Below, piece after piece: positions 11,777-24,549 of a stretch of DNA of 64,000 nucleotides (the first letter of the stretch is position 1; the number at the start of each line of letters is the position of its first letter). A program made the position numbers and the translations under genes. The stretch is from Brachyhypopomus gauderio (taxonomy: Eukaryota; Chordata; Actinopteri; Gymnotiformes; Hypopomidae): contig NW_027506913.1 of the NCBI RefSeq assembly GCF_052324685.1, positions 434,001 through 498,000 of the forward strand, read 5' to 3'. Below the pieces are notes generated by a model, which saw only the letters and a program-made list of their open reading frames with translations, searched no databases and was not told the DNA's origin.

Positions 11777-14135
11777 GCTTAAGATGCAGTGAAGGACAGA
11801 AAAGCATCTGAAGGAGGTTCGGTCTAAATGTAAACGCATCTCTCTGCTCCTGAGTGGTGCACCAAATCCTCAAAGTGAGGGGTGTTGATGTTCAAGCAGG
11901 GCCAGAAAATTTACACAGCACAGGAAAGCCTGGTCAACGATTTTGGACGGATTTGACAAAGACAGTGTAGACCAGAACTTCAGATTTTCCTCTCCAACAA
12001 CAAGTGGATCTGACACTGCAGACGATTCTTGTTTTGAGGTTGAAAGCCAAGGCGCTGCTTTGAACAGTATTTACAACTGCAACCCATTGGCTGAGAGAGT
12101 ATCAACAAATCATAACTAGGAGGCAATGGAGCAGCTTCCACAGACAAAAGGCAAAGGAGTCCTCATGTTTGCCAAGCGGCGACAGAGGATTGATGAAATT
12201 GCTGCAGAACACGAGGAGATGAGGCGTCACGGCATACCAGTGGAAGCATTTGTGGAACATGAGATCATGGCACCCTCAGTACCGGTCATAAAAGAGGAGA
12301 CTGCACTCATCGAACAGGATGTTCAAGGGAAACAACAACTAGAATATCAGGAACAGCAATATCAGCAGCAGCAAGATTATCAGCCAAACACTGGTGTAAA
12401 TGGTCTAGACCCCTGCTCCAAATCCTTTGTGCCCAATAGAACTGCCAAGCCTTTTCTGGTTGGTCTCAATCAAGCCCCAAAACCATTTTCTCCCATTAAA
12501 GTTGTCCCAGGCCCAACATTGAAGAAACCCGAAAATATCTTTAAAGTTCCCATTCCAGTGAATACAAGCCCCCAGGTCTGGTCACCCACAGGAGATATAA
12601 TTGCCTCTCGTGATGAACGTATTGCAGTTCCAGCTATTAAAACTGGAATTCTACCAGAAATCAAAAGGAGAGGGACAAACAAATTAAACTCCAGAGAGCC
12701 TCAAGAGGAAGACCACCTCAGTCTGGGTGCAGAAGCCTGCAACTTCATGCAAGTTCCAACAGTTAGGCACAAAAACCCTCCACCTGTCCTTCCCAAGCCT
12801 GCAATCAACCCAGCTTACCCACTTTGGTCTACAGAGGGACGTGCCATTCACAGTCCCCTTACACCATCAAGTCCTGCTCCTGGTCAAGTGTACTCGGCTC
12901 TGCCACAGCAAATCCGGGCTCCACCCCAACCTCAGCCCAGTATCAAGCCCTGGGCTCCATCACCAACTCAACCAGGGCCACAGCAGCCTATGTCTGGCTG
13001 GCTGCCTCCCAATCAACCAACTTCAAATCAGGCCACTTGGCCATCAGGACCACAGCAGCCACCAATGAATATCCAGACACCAACTGTATCCCATGCAGCT
13101 CCCCCTCAGTCAAATATCCTCTGGACTAAGCCCCAATATCAGGCCAGTGCTGTGGTTTCCTGCCCACCCCAACACGGGAGTTCTTCCTTCCTTCCATCCA
13201 AGGCTCTACTGGCTTCTCCAAGGGGGCATCCTTTACAACCCAGGTTTTCAGATGGGCCAACCCTTAAGGGAAAAGGTGCAGAACTGTTTGCCAAGCGACA
13301 GACTCGCATGGAAAAGTTTGTGGTCGACACAGAGACTGTGCAGGCCAACAAGGCTAGACCCCCCTCACCTACACTGTCTATGCCAAGCACCTGGAAATAT
13401 TCTCCCAATATCCGGGCCCCTCCTCCAGTGTCCTACAACCCAATTGTATCCCCTTTCTATCCTCTAGCAGCACAGAAGCAACCCCCTCCTTCAACTAGCC
13501 CAAAAATAAAGTCCAAAACAAGCAAAGATCAACCCAAGCCAAAAGCTAAACATCTCAGTGTTGTAGATGTCATGAAACATCAGCCTTATCAGCTGAACTC
13601 CTCGCTCTTTACCTACAACTCCACCCCAGAAACAAAAGCTGTGAGCCCCAAAGCATCCCCGGTTCCCCCTCTAGAGTCCAAACGAACCCCCATCCATACC
13701 CCAACCCATCTGCAAGCCCCCTCCCCTGGCCGTTTCCCATCTCCTACCCTGGCTCCTTCCCCTGTCCTATCTTCGGAAAGTGCCCATTTATTTAAACAAG
13801 GTGCTCCTGCAACACTCGGTGGACCGGTGAGTGTTTCCTATCCCTTCATCCATCAGCCCACACCTGCTGAGTATACTGCTGCTTCACAGCCCCCACATGG
13901 AAAACTGCCTGCTCCTCCTGCCACGCATGATGGCCCCAGCACAAAAGCCTTGTCCAGCCCCTCCACACCTCTCCCTACTGCTACTGCCCATGCCTACGTC
14001 TTTCCTTCCTCTTTCTCGCAAAATAGCGAAATGATATCAAGGTGTGCATTGCCAATGGCTCCGAGGCCTAGATTCTCTGCAAAAAGAGCAGCTGTTGGTG
14101 GCAAGCAGTGGAAACCAGTGGTGATGCAACACTAA
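11777..14135 (+). CDS. synpo2: Synaptopodin-2, large exon with intact 669-codon ORF
   Basis: The protein is an actin- and alpha-actinin-binding Z-disc/stress-fibre adaptor (myopodin/fesselin family). The continuous ORF starts at Met 12126 and ends at TAA 14133-14135. Family marks include KGKGVLMFAKRRQR (res 8-21), SFVPNRTAKPF (about res 97-107), SRDERIAVPAIKTGI, EDHLSLGAEACNFMQ, a second repeat KGKGAELFAKRQTRMEKFVV, WKYSPNIRAPPPVSYNPI, VDVMKHQPYQLN, and a C-terminal APRPRFSAKRAA-WKPVV. It is proline-rich and disordered, with no membrane segment. Upstream of 12126, homology continues to the splice acceptor at 11776/11777 (CKRISLLLSGAPNPQSEG). The frame is broken at an A-run (11800-11803) and a G-run (11879-11882), and TAG sits in frame at 12117-12119. 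Either a short isoform starts at 12126, or the upstream part is damaged or misread. Confidence 0.9.
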
Positions 14136-16471
14136 GTAACTGAAGTTGTGAATTTTGGTGATCCATCTACGCCAAGTTAATTTGTCCATAGAACTAGTGG
14201 CAAAAATGGCATATAGCAGAAAACCTCCAAAAAGGATTAATTGAGGATATCCAAAAAGGATAAATTTTTGGTATTTCAAAATGGTATACAAATGTCTAAT
14301 CCAATTGCCTCCATGAAAAGGGAAATATTTTTCAAATATGTGATCATTTGTAGAGCTTGCTAATATTGTTTTAAGTTTTTTGATAAACTGTCTAAATAAT
14401 TAGTCATTTTTGAATAATATTGCCACTGAGTGTTCTATATTTTGAATAATGAGAAAGTATATCTAGAATTTGAGGCATATGGATAATTTACAAAAATTAG
14501 ACTATTGCTTTATTTAAGTATTCATATTGATTATGATGGAGAGATATTATTTCCAAAATCTCAGAAAAAAAGTTTTGATTATATTTGATTATCATAGCTT
14601 ACATTTACGTTATCATTGTCTTCTACTTCTTGAGAGGATTTTACTGAGAGTGCGTAAAAAGTTATATTTATATGTGAAACATGTTCAACACAGTATGTCA
14701 AGGGTGTCCTGGGAAGTCGAGAAAGAATGTGAGGCTAATCCATGTCAGCCATTTTGTCTGGCTAAAAAAGGACTGGTGGCAAAACATAAATGGAGTGTTT
14801 GGCTTTAATACGATAAGGATTTGGTTAGTGTCCACAATGCCTGGGGAGAGCTAAGAATCAGCTGCTCACTACTAAGAGGCCATTGCGATGAGACCTAGTT
14901 TAAATCTCTCTGCTCATGGTGAGGGCAAATTTCTAAAGTGTTGCTAATGACGGTGTTACCCCATCACAATCCGTTAGTGTTACTGACCTCTTACATCACT
15001 ACAGCTGTCTATCTTTCTTGCTATGCCTACCTTGGGTCTTTCCCTTATTGCAAACATTCATTTGTGTGAGACGTTTGTTGCACTGAATATCCCAGGCCTG
15101 ATATGACTTAAAGTCCTACTGTAATCTTTTGTGTAAGTACAAATATGACTGGGTTAAATTTCTCTCCACAATGGTTTGTTCTTTTCATGTTCACCCTATA
15201 GCTATAAAATTGCACTTTCTGGACATTCTCCTTATCTAATAAATATTTATTTTGACTCTGTTTCCTCTCATTTTCAGCTCTGTAGCTTTTCTTCATCATC
15301 CAGTTCACGCTATTCTCCTTCTGCAGAATGCATGCTTGTCTGAACAGTTTTCACTGTTTTCCAGCTGGCCTAGAACCAGCAGGGTGTTTTTTGCGTGACT
15401 TAATTCTTAAAAAAAAAAAAATAAAAAAAAAAAAACATTCAGCTTTCCTTATCCAGGAGACCGTATCCAAAACATCTGAAAGTTTTGCATTCCTTTACAT
15501 AAATATAATGCAAACATTAAATGAATTATGATATCCCACAAGTCAGGTTTTTTATGCAGCAGGCAAACTAAGACATATTGCTCACATTAGCTAACTAATA
15601 GCCAAGTGGTGTTGAGCTTTAAATACTTGTGGTCTTCAAATACTTGTGGTCCACTTTACACTGCAACAGTGTGCACCCCTTGCTAAATATAGCGGTCCAC
15701 CCTTCTATCTTTGAAACATGCAATACCTATTAAACACTGCTTCTGCTTAGCAACCTGATAAGTCCCACACCTGCCAACAAGCCAAGTGCCTTAGGGAAGA
15801 GGTAAGTGTTGTAAACCCCCCTCAGATGCCCCCTTGTGGAAAAAGGCTAGCACTATTTCTGTTTAGAGGACAGCAATGGATTTTAGATAACTTTAGAGTA
15901 TGACAATGCAGCTAAATTCTAACATTAGCTTGCATCATGTATTCAATGGCTCTGTTTCCCTCATAGCCACATGCTAAAAATGCCGTTAGACAGTACTAAT
16001 TATTGTTCTGGTGAAACTTGCTTTAAATGTTTTTGGGGCATAGCTGTTATTGTACTTATGACCTACTAAACCAACTTGGTGAAATTATTTGTAAATAAAT
16101 GCTCCTCTTATTATTTATAATTTGTAGTTAATATGTTCTATCATTATTATTTTTTATTGATAAATTCTTAATATTTATTTATTTGTTGTTTGCAATGTAT
16201 GACATAAGTAACTATCTACTACAATCTACAGTCTACAATCACTGTGTCTGTAGAGTTAACTGCTCCAGACATGCTGTGCCCCAGTATTTTAATTACCAAG
16301 AAACACCAGATGAGGGCAGCAAAGATAATATACACACAAATCTCATAAAAGCCCTTAAGCATATCCTGGGAAATACTGATATTCCAAGCATCACCTGCAT
16401 GGTTTAGTTCCAGACAGTCAGCAGTTCTGATGTGTTTCTGCTTGTGTGTGCTCCATTTCCCCCTTGTAAAG
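14136..16471. other. synpo2 3' UTR and/or last intron
   Basis: This is AT-rich, with no further exon recognised before 16472. It contains an AATAAA at about 16095 and an A-run at 15410-15435. It would be 3' UTR for the isoform ending at 14135 and intron for the isoform using the exon at 16472. Confidence 0.5.
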
Positions 16472-16954
16472 GTATACAGCAGGAGCCGCTCCATGTCTCT
16501 GCCGAGGGGACACTCCTCTGTGTCCACTCTGTCTCCTGTGTCTAGTCCAAGTTTCCATTCCACAACCAGAACACCAGTCAGGCAGATGTCTTGGGTGGAG
16601 CACCCTCAAGAAACCCTCTCTCCATGGGAAACAACTGCCCAGAGCCCCCTAGACCTGGAGGATGAGGTTTTCAGAACGTCACACAGGAAGTCACTTCCAG
16701 AGTCATCACTGGAATGGATGCAACGGAAGTCCGGTAACACTGCCGGGCATCCCCGAGCCATGGCACCTGTGATGGGGGTCCCATCTCTTGCCAAGATCTC
16801 CTCCCCCACCTCAGGGAAAACGATCCTGTATGGGCCGCCTTTCAGACGGGCCCAGCCTCTTCCAGGTCACAAGTACGCTGGAACAAGTTCTTTGCCTAGA
16901 AATTTTTCTCCTCACTCCAACTATGCTCAAATGTGTAGAGTCAGTTGGAAATAG
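16472..16954 (+). CDS. synpo2: Alternative terminal exon of synaptopodin-2
   Basis: A splice acceptor (CTTGTAAAG) at 16471/16472 opens a frame of 160 codons ending in TAG 16952-16954. It begins VYSRSRSMSLPRG and is rich in Ser, Pro and Arg (about 18 Ser/Thr in the first 40 residues). This resembles the alternative C-terminal segment of SYNPO2 isoforms that replaces the short WKPxVV tail. A phase-0 donor inside the last codons of the large exon is needed; GT dinucleotides in phase 0 exist near 14091 and 14118, but I cannot tell which is used. A polyadenylation-like AATAAA lies near 17607. It could also be a non-synpo2 ORF, but its start at a good acceptor and its composition favour this call. 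Confidence 0.65.
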   Translation, partial: VYSRSRSMSLPRGHSSVSTLSPVSSPSFHSTTRTPVRQMSWVEHPQETLSPWETTAQSPLDLEDEVFRTSHRKSLPESSLEWMQRKSGNTAGHPRAMAPVMGVPSLAKISSPTSGKTILYGPPFRRAQPLPGHKYAGTSSLPRNFSPHSNYAQMCRVSWK

Positions 16955-19015
16955 TAGTAAACTGAATGACCACCTGTTATGATTCACCTCATAACTCACA
17001 TGATTGTTAGAAATATGAATTGTAGTTGTTCAGTTTAATGCTGATTGAAACACCTGCTTTAGCCATGTTATATTTTGAAGAAGGCTGTAGCTAGAATGTA
17101 GGGTGTTGTGAATGTAGACATTTGCCCTGATAGTGTGTAGCACTTTAACCCAACAGTTTTGTGTTGAAACACATGGCAAGTGTAGCAAAATTCATGTGAA
17201 AGGATTTATGGGTGTTTGCATGTTTTTAAAGAATGCATTTTCTTGTTCTTAAGGTAGGTTTAAGGTGGTTTGAGTGACATTGGTGGGTAACCAGTAGCAA
17301 CTGTTTTTGCATGTAATAACAACCTGAAGTCTATAAATAGTGGAACTATTTTTTTACAATACATATTTAATAAGTTTGAAATGAGTTTCAGTGCATGTGC
17401 TTGATCTTGCATTGATATCTCGTGATAAGGGTGTGCTTTTATTTTGTAGTTTTTGCTCAGATTGGAAGTTCTATTGTAATAGGAGGAGTAATAGGAATGA
17501 CCACTTCAGCAACAGTTGGTTGCACAGTTGCTGATTGTTGTAGAACACGTTTTAGTTGTTTTTTTTTTTGTCTGTTTATCCCCAGTAAAGCATACTGTTA
17601 TTAAAATAATAAATGTTACCATTCCAACATTAGCCTGATTTTTTTACTGACAGAAAGTATTTTGCTACATCAGCTTGTAAGATGATTTTTACTGGAATAT
17701 ATGATCCCCCACAACCTTCCAGTGTTTCTGATAGGATCAATGAACACTGGGGTGGCTGTCAAACATGTAAAAGCACGAGTAGTGAATTAAATCTGTAGGA
17801 AGAAGCTTCCTCTTGGGAGAGCGGACTGTAGATGTTTGAGGTATTCACACTGGCTACATTATAGTCCTAATAGTGAACTATGCTCACTGCACTTCTGTCC
17901 ACTAGCAATTATATTTCATCTCTCCGTAACACTGAGCATCTTGACCCAATCTGATTTTTTTTCTAGGTTAAGCAGAGTTATGATTCTGATGAGGGAATGT
18001 TCGGTCTTTTAGCTAGGTAATCCAATGTAATATTTGAAATCTTGCCAGCACTGCCAACACACAACCTGACACTCCACCACAGAGCTTCTTCTATTAAAAG
18101 GCACCTCAGAAGATCAAGTGTCACTGGCCGGGCAATGTAACAATGTAGTTACATAATAAGATTCATCTGGTAGTGTAGCTAGCATCATCACCCTTGCTCA
18201 GTGTAAAGTGCAGCAGCCTAGCGTGAAATGGATATGGGAATGGTATTAAATACTTTCAGTTCTCTGAGAGAGTGGGAAACTTTTTTACTAACCTGGCCAA
18301 ATAAGTGTGGGGGACAGAGCTAGCCATGATTTGCGTGGCTGAGCTGCCCTTGGGACCAGCAAATGCCTCGGCCCCTTAAATAGTAAACCACAGCAGCACG
18401 TCCAGAACCATCTGCAGAGGAGGTAGCCAAAAACGTCGCAATAAGAGGTGCTTCAGAGGTTCATGAACAAACTGAAGAAAGATGGTTCTGATTCCATGAA
18501 TGTCAGTATCACTGATTCTTTAGTGGATAAGTGCTAATGACGGAGGAGGCAGGAAGTTCAAGGAGAGGTAAAAAAAAAGGGGAGATGTTCCAAAACAAGC
18601 CACTGCTCCTCGGATTTGAGGTTCACTGCAAGAGCAGTTATGTAATATGGCCTGTGCCTTTGATTGTCCTCAGCACCTGCAGGCAAAAGAAAGAAGGAAA
18701 TATACTCTAGAGATACTCTAGAAGGGGCTAGAGAGACAGACACTCTAAATATTTACTCTGTTGCCTGACACCTCTAAGGCTAGTCACTTGGAACTTAAAT
18801 CCTGACCACCCAAATCACTTGGACCTTAAATTACATACAGTAGAATTATAGACCTTTCTTTACATGTGTCAATTCTTCTCAGTCTCAGGTTCTTCTCTCT
18901 GTTCTGCACTTAATTTGGTGATCCACTCAACTCTGAACTTACATACACACTTACAGACCCTACCCACACCTTTCTAACATGTGTCTCCCTTCCCCCATCT
19001 CTTGTCCTCGCCCTC
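16955..19015. other. synpo2 3' UTR then intergenic sequence
   Basis: After the stop at 16954 comes AT-rich sequence with a candidate polyadenylation signal (AATAAA near 17607). I see no exon, RNA gene or complete mobile element between 17620 and 19015. Confidence 0.45.
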
Positions 19016-19331
19016 TCATGGCATTGTGAGGGGGCCGGAGTTTTGAACACAGGCTAAATTTATCCCATTGATGTAAGCTGGCATTCCAGTCCTGGACACA
19101 TACGCCCCCACCTCACACTGGGTCGGGTGGAGACAGGGGGAGAAAGGAGACTCGGTGTGGATCAAACTACCCAGGGTGACCTCTTGCATTCCCTCAGAAC
19201 CCGCAGGTACAGCCCAAGACTTGTACAGCTCATCCAGGTAAGAAGCCTGCCTTCCATCAAGGCTTTCGGGGGCTTGACAAAATGGGACTGGGATATCGGT
19301 GATGGCACCAGATGACAACTTTGCGAGGGAC
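19016..19331 (-). CDS. Unrecognised minus-strand ORF, possible terminal exon
   Basis: A minus-strand frame runs open from about 19331 to TGA at 19016-19018, 100 codons from its first Met (19318). A possible splice acceptor (GTCAGGCAG on the minus strand) lies just before 19331. Residues such as SYLDELYKSWAVPAGSEG (about 30-47 of the ORF) and YVSRTGMPAYINGINLAC near the end look like ordinary folded-protein sequence, not low complexity. I do not recognise a family, and I found no partner exons upstream on the minus strand. Two other frames are also open across part of the same stretch, so a chance ORF in GC-richer DNA is quite possible. Confidence 0.25.
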
Positions 19332-20721
19332 CTGCCTGACTGACGCTGGTTTCGCCTCGAGCTCTTTGTCCTGATAAAAGGTCGATGAAGTGCTTGCTCA
19401 CGGCTTTAATATGCATGAGGAAAGTGACGACTTACACTGCATCTTACTCAACTCATTCAGGTGAATTTCTAACACACTCCTGCTTCTCACAAAACCATAT
19501 AACTACTGTGAAGGCCTAATTTACATCTTACTGCATAGTCTTTTATTATTTTACAACTCACATATTACAAGACTGTTATCACTGACCCATGGATTTCATT
19601 GTGTTTAACATGAAGAGAGCTACATCAGGGTGCATATGCAGTACAGACTTCAATTTACCGACCCAGGGTCGGCTTCTCTCAGTGCAAATAATACTTTGTG
19701 TCCAGCTATGAAGGGATCATAGGTCTGCACTTGTACTCTGAGTTTAATGCATATATGAGCTTAGCACACTCCCTCATTAAAAGACTAAAGTCCACAAATG
19801 CTAAAATAATGGATTAAATATGTAGGATTACTCTGCTATGCTAGCACACCTGTGATACAAAATGACAACATAATATCCCATTTTAGTTATAATCATATCT
19901 GACGACAATCAGTATGGACATGAGACCAAGCTGGCTCTTTCACAAGGTCAGGCTGGCTTAAGAGCTGTGCGGATGGTCTGTGGAGTGGCGAACGCTTGTC
20001 TTGGCAAGAACAAGGTTAGAGTTCTCAGTGACACATTCTACACTGAAGCCAGACCACCCAATCACCAGCCTATTCACCGGCGACAAATCATTCAGAACCC
20101 TCCAGGAACATGTGACTTATTTCCACGCGCAATTCCCATACACTCTGCGCTTATTTTAAGTCGGCTGCTACCTTTGCCCTTTTGAACATGAGCTAGTCAA
20201 AGACATGGAAATCAAGGAGTTATGGGTGGGTGGATTTATAGAGGGATGAAGGAATGGCTGAATGATGCTGTATGATGAGTACACAGCAAATATTCCGATG
20301 CATAAGCCATATTCCTATGTGTTAAGTCTACAAGCTTTTTTCCCCATGTGTACTGAAAAGGGCAAAAAATGGGTCAAATTGGTTAAAAAAGGGGCAAGAG
20401 TTGTGTGATTTTCTGGTATACAACCTTTTAACCTCTAACACATCACATCGTTTGAGTCATCGCATCAATTGAGGTAATTCTTTACAAAGTAATACATTAC
20501 CCCCTCCACAAGGCCTTTTATCAATGGATAAAACCAGCCAGTAAGGTGCTATACAAGGGTTATCCTCTGCGATTACACTGTTAATCACACTATAACTACC
20601 ACATACATGTAGAATATTAGTGTACTTGGTTTTTACTATGTGCCATATTGGTGTCTTTTGTACCTTCATGGATTCCTTACAGCACGCGTCTACACGCCGC
20701 AAGCCATTAAGACCAGGTGCC

Positions 20722-23700
20722 ATGTCACGATTCAGTACCCTTTCAGCCCGAGAGAGGAAGATGCAGGCGGCTGCCATTTGTCGTGAAGTTCATGGCAGTT
20801 CTAATGGTACCGATTCAACCTTGGGCGTTCCAACTGATTCCCTAATCCCTAACTACTGCATTAAAACCCTGCAGAAGCCAGGTCTCAGGATAGGCATTAA
20901 GACCCTGCAGAAGCCAGGTCAAACAGGCCCAACATGTGCTACGCCACCTATCTTCTCTCTGAGAACACCAGAGGCGAGGTCCAGAGCGCTTGTCCATCAT
21001 CCAAAAATCACGATGGCCATGAGCTGCCTGACCGGCGTGAGCTGCGAATACCTTTTGGCGCAGGCGTATGGGAAAGGTTTATTTTTGAGATGAGAGGTGA
21101 TGTGTTTTTCTGGGGGTTGTGGAGGGTATAGGACAGTGGACAACTGTGAGGTTTCCAGATCATGGACAGCTGCACCGCTTCCATCTCTGCCACAAAGTTT
21201 ATACGGCTGCTAATGTCCTGGAGGACTTTCCCAGAGCTGAACCATAAAAAGCACAAAACTATGCCTCACAGTGGGGACGTTGGGCCTGGACACCCCCAGT
21301 CCGGCAGGGTTTGGGGTTTGCCATGCTCCAACCATCCAGTTCAGCCCAAGTTAAATTTGGGCAAACACCCAACTAATTTGTCCTATGACCCCTCCAGGAA
21401 TGCAGTGTGACACAGGGTCTCTACAAAGGTGGCTAGTGCCTGCAGAACCGAAACAGCCAGTGGGTGACTAGCTTGAAGCAGACTGCCATCTCACCCTTAT
21501 TAATGTTAATACAAGTTACCTGTAAAATACCTGTTTATAAATGCTAAGATTTGTGGTACCATATCATGGTGTAAACTGTAATTGCAAAAAATGGCAGTGT
21601 CATTTACGTTTCTGTCCAATAATCACATACCAAACTTTTCTTTTCTTTCTGAGAAGCAGATATATGATAGTTAATTGTGTAGAATGGCTTTGCATATTCT
21701 GCAGTTGTATTTGTTAGTTAATGTTAGTGACATTAATGCAAACTAATGCCTTGATTGTTCTGCACTAATTTGTTAAACTTACACACCTGTGCATTCCTAG
21801 GCTTTAAATAGAAATACCTCTGAATAAATGCTACACAGTGTGCTTTGATGATGCAATGATGTTCCATCTTGACATTTTATGACATCTTTGCCAAGATTGG
21901 GCCAAGATTATGATTTTCAAGGTAACCAAATTACTATTCACCTGTTCCCATCACAAATCAACTCCAGTCATTTCAGTTTACACAGCTTACTATCTACAGT
22001 AGCTACAGCTACAGTCACATTCACTGATGAGGGCGGTGTAGTGCATCGTGTAGCATCTATGAAGGCATTTCAATCAAAGATTGTACTGGATTTGTACAGA
22101 ATAACTACGTGATTCCCGTTGTTTAGGTGATACGATGGACCTTGGCAAAAAGCTCTCCACTCCTAAAGATATCATGTTGGAAGAGCTCTCGCTCCTTTCC
22201 AACCGAGGCTCCCGTCTTTTCAAAATGCGCCAGCGCCGGTCAGAGAAGTACACTTTCGAAAGCATTCAGAATGAAGCCAATGCCATTTTGAATGTAAGTG
22301 AAAATGTGCCTGATTGTTTCTTGTGCTGAGTGGCGTGCTATGAGTTACTCTTGGCCATTGGTGTATCTGGAGGTTTTCGTTCCAACCATGGAGAAGCACA
22401 CCTGATGCTCCCTGTTGAATCAGAGCTCAGACAACTGATTTGTTTGATCCTGCTGAATATTACTGTATTAGTTACTGTATTAGTTGTCTTCCTGCTTGGT
22501 TGGACTGTAACTCCAAACCAGTCCTTTTGGGATGCCAATCTGTTTAGAGGACCACTCATCATTATTAAAAGGTAATGAATTATCTTAAGGCAGCCAATGA
22601 CAAGTTTAAGTCAAAGTCAGTGGAAGTGTTAAGGAGTCGACTACATAAAGCTTACACTGATCCATAAAGACCATTAACAGAGCACTGACAAATGATGTTT
22701 GCTTGCAGTTCTTACAGCTAGCATGTAACTGCTAGTTGAGGTTCTTAATGCTAGCCTGGATTCGTTAGTGCTAAAGGATATGTTGCTGTTGCCTTTGACT
22801 TCTGAACTACATGGAGATGGTCACCAAGGCAATGCGTGTCGTGGCAACATGCAGATGGGACAGGAGGCACACGTGGGAGCGCCTTCCAAGCATTTCCCCA
22901 CTGGAGTCTGTGATACCGCCGAGCGCTCACCGCTTCGTTTATCAATGCCGGCGACCGTACTTACCATGTGTGTCAGATTCTTTGTGCAATCACACAGGGT
23001 TTAAGTAGCCGTGTTGTATGTCGCCCCAAACCGCTTTGGTTACAAATATATTTGAATGACATTGTGACACTAACACTGGTTTAAAGAAGACATTGGCATC
23101 TGACAGTAATTGTCTTTCCTTTTTAGCAATGTTATTTTTCACTTTTACAATAAGACTACAGAACTTATTGTGTCATTACATCACCAACTTTAACTGCTAA
23201 TCTAATGGCTCTGTAAGAATACTGCCATCGAAACAGAAAATGGTTCACTTTGATAAGTCATCATTTGTTATATTAATCTCATTTGCATTGACAGCTATTT
23301 AGTCATGCTGAAATTACTCCCAGTTTCACCAAGGCGTCCCCATTGGGGGGCTGGTTGTTTAGATGGGCATCCGGCCCATGGCAGATAATCTGTCCTTTGC
23401 CCTTTAAGCTACATAAATGCTTGAGACGCTTGACTGCTCACAAGTAATCAGACTCTTGTAGGTCTACACAGGCCTTTTATTAGAGCATCAGTGTTTTATT
23501 CTGAAAGCTTTCCTCAGTTTGGATCTACAATAATAAATAAAAGCCACCTGAGATTAATTTATGCCATAATGGTAAACATGTAAATATTATTCAGTTATCG
23601 TTCAGTTATTGAGCGGGAAATGAGTTTTGAATGATGGAATCGAAGAAGCAAATCACAACATGTATTAAATGATTAAAATTACAGGTTGACAACACCATCA

Positions 23701-24031
23701 GATTTTTCTGTTATTGGTTGCTTTTTTCCCCAAGAATGAAGATCAAGCTAATGTTGAAAACATGGAGAATAAAGACACATCTAAAACACCCCCCAACACC
23801 CCTAATCTCAGAAATGCATCGAATCCTGAGGGGATTGCACCAGGTATGTAGCAAACTCTCTTTCCTTTTAAAGTAGAACATATTTTGATGTATAACACAA
23901 GGTTAATATTTAGGAATCATTCACTTGATGCAATTGTAGTAACTGCAGCATGGAGTACCTTTAAATCGAGTTTTGAGACCTTGCTTTTACAGAGTGCATC
24001 TAAAACTAACATTTTTCCTACAGACTGTTCA

Positions 24032-24094
<63 letters not shown>

Positions 24095-24480
24095 TCTGCT
24101 CATCAATTACATGATGAGGGTAGCATTTAGTGCAACACAGATCAGATAAGTCTTCCGTCTCCTTCCACACCAGTTTGTAAGCTTTGTTGATCCGTACAGG
24201 AGATGGTGGAAGCTTCCAGAACCTTCCTTTATCTTTTGTGGGCGAGAGGTTGCCGGGTAAGAACTAGAGATGAGAATGTGGAGGAGTTACGAGCAGCTTC
24301 TCCTCCCCTTGAACATACCTTCCAGCCCATTGTGTTGCATGAGCTGAAATGATGAAATAATTATACTGGACAGTGCAATCCAGGACTATAAAAGACCTAT
24401 TTTTGCATATGTTTCTGCCACAACTGTGTGTAAATGGAGTCTCAAAGTCAACAAAGTTAACAGCAGTATTTTTTATTAGC

Positions 24481-24549
<69 letters not shown>

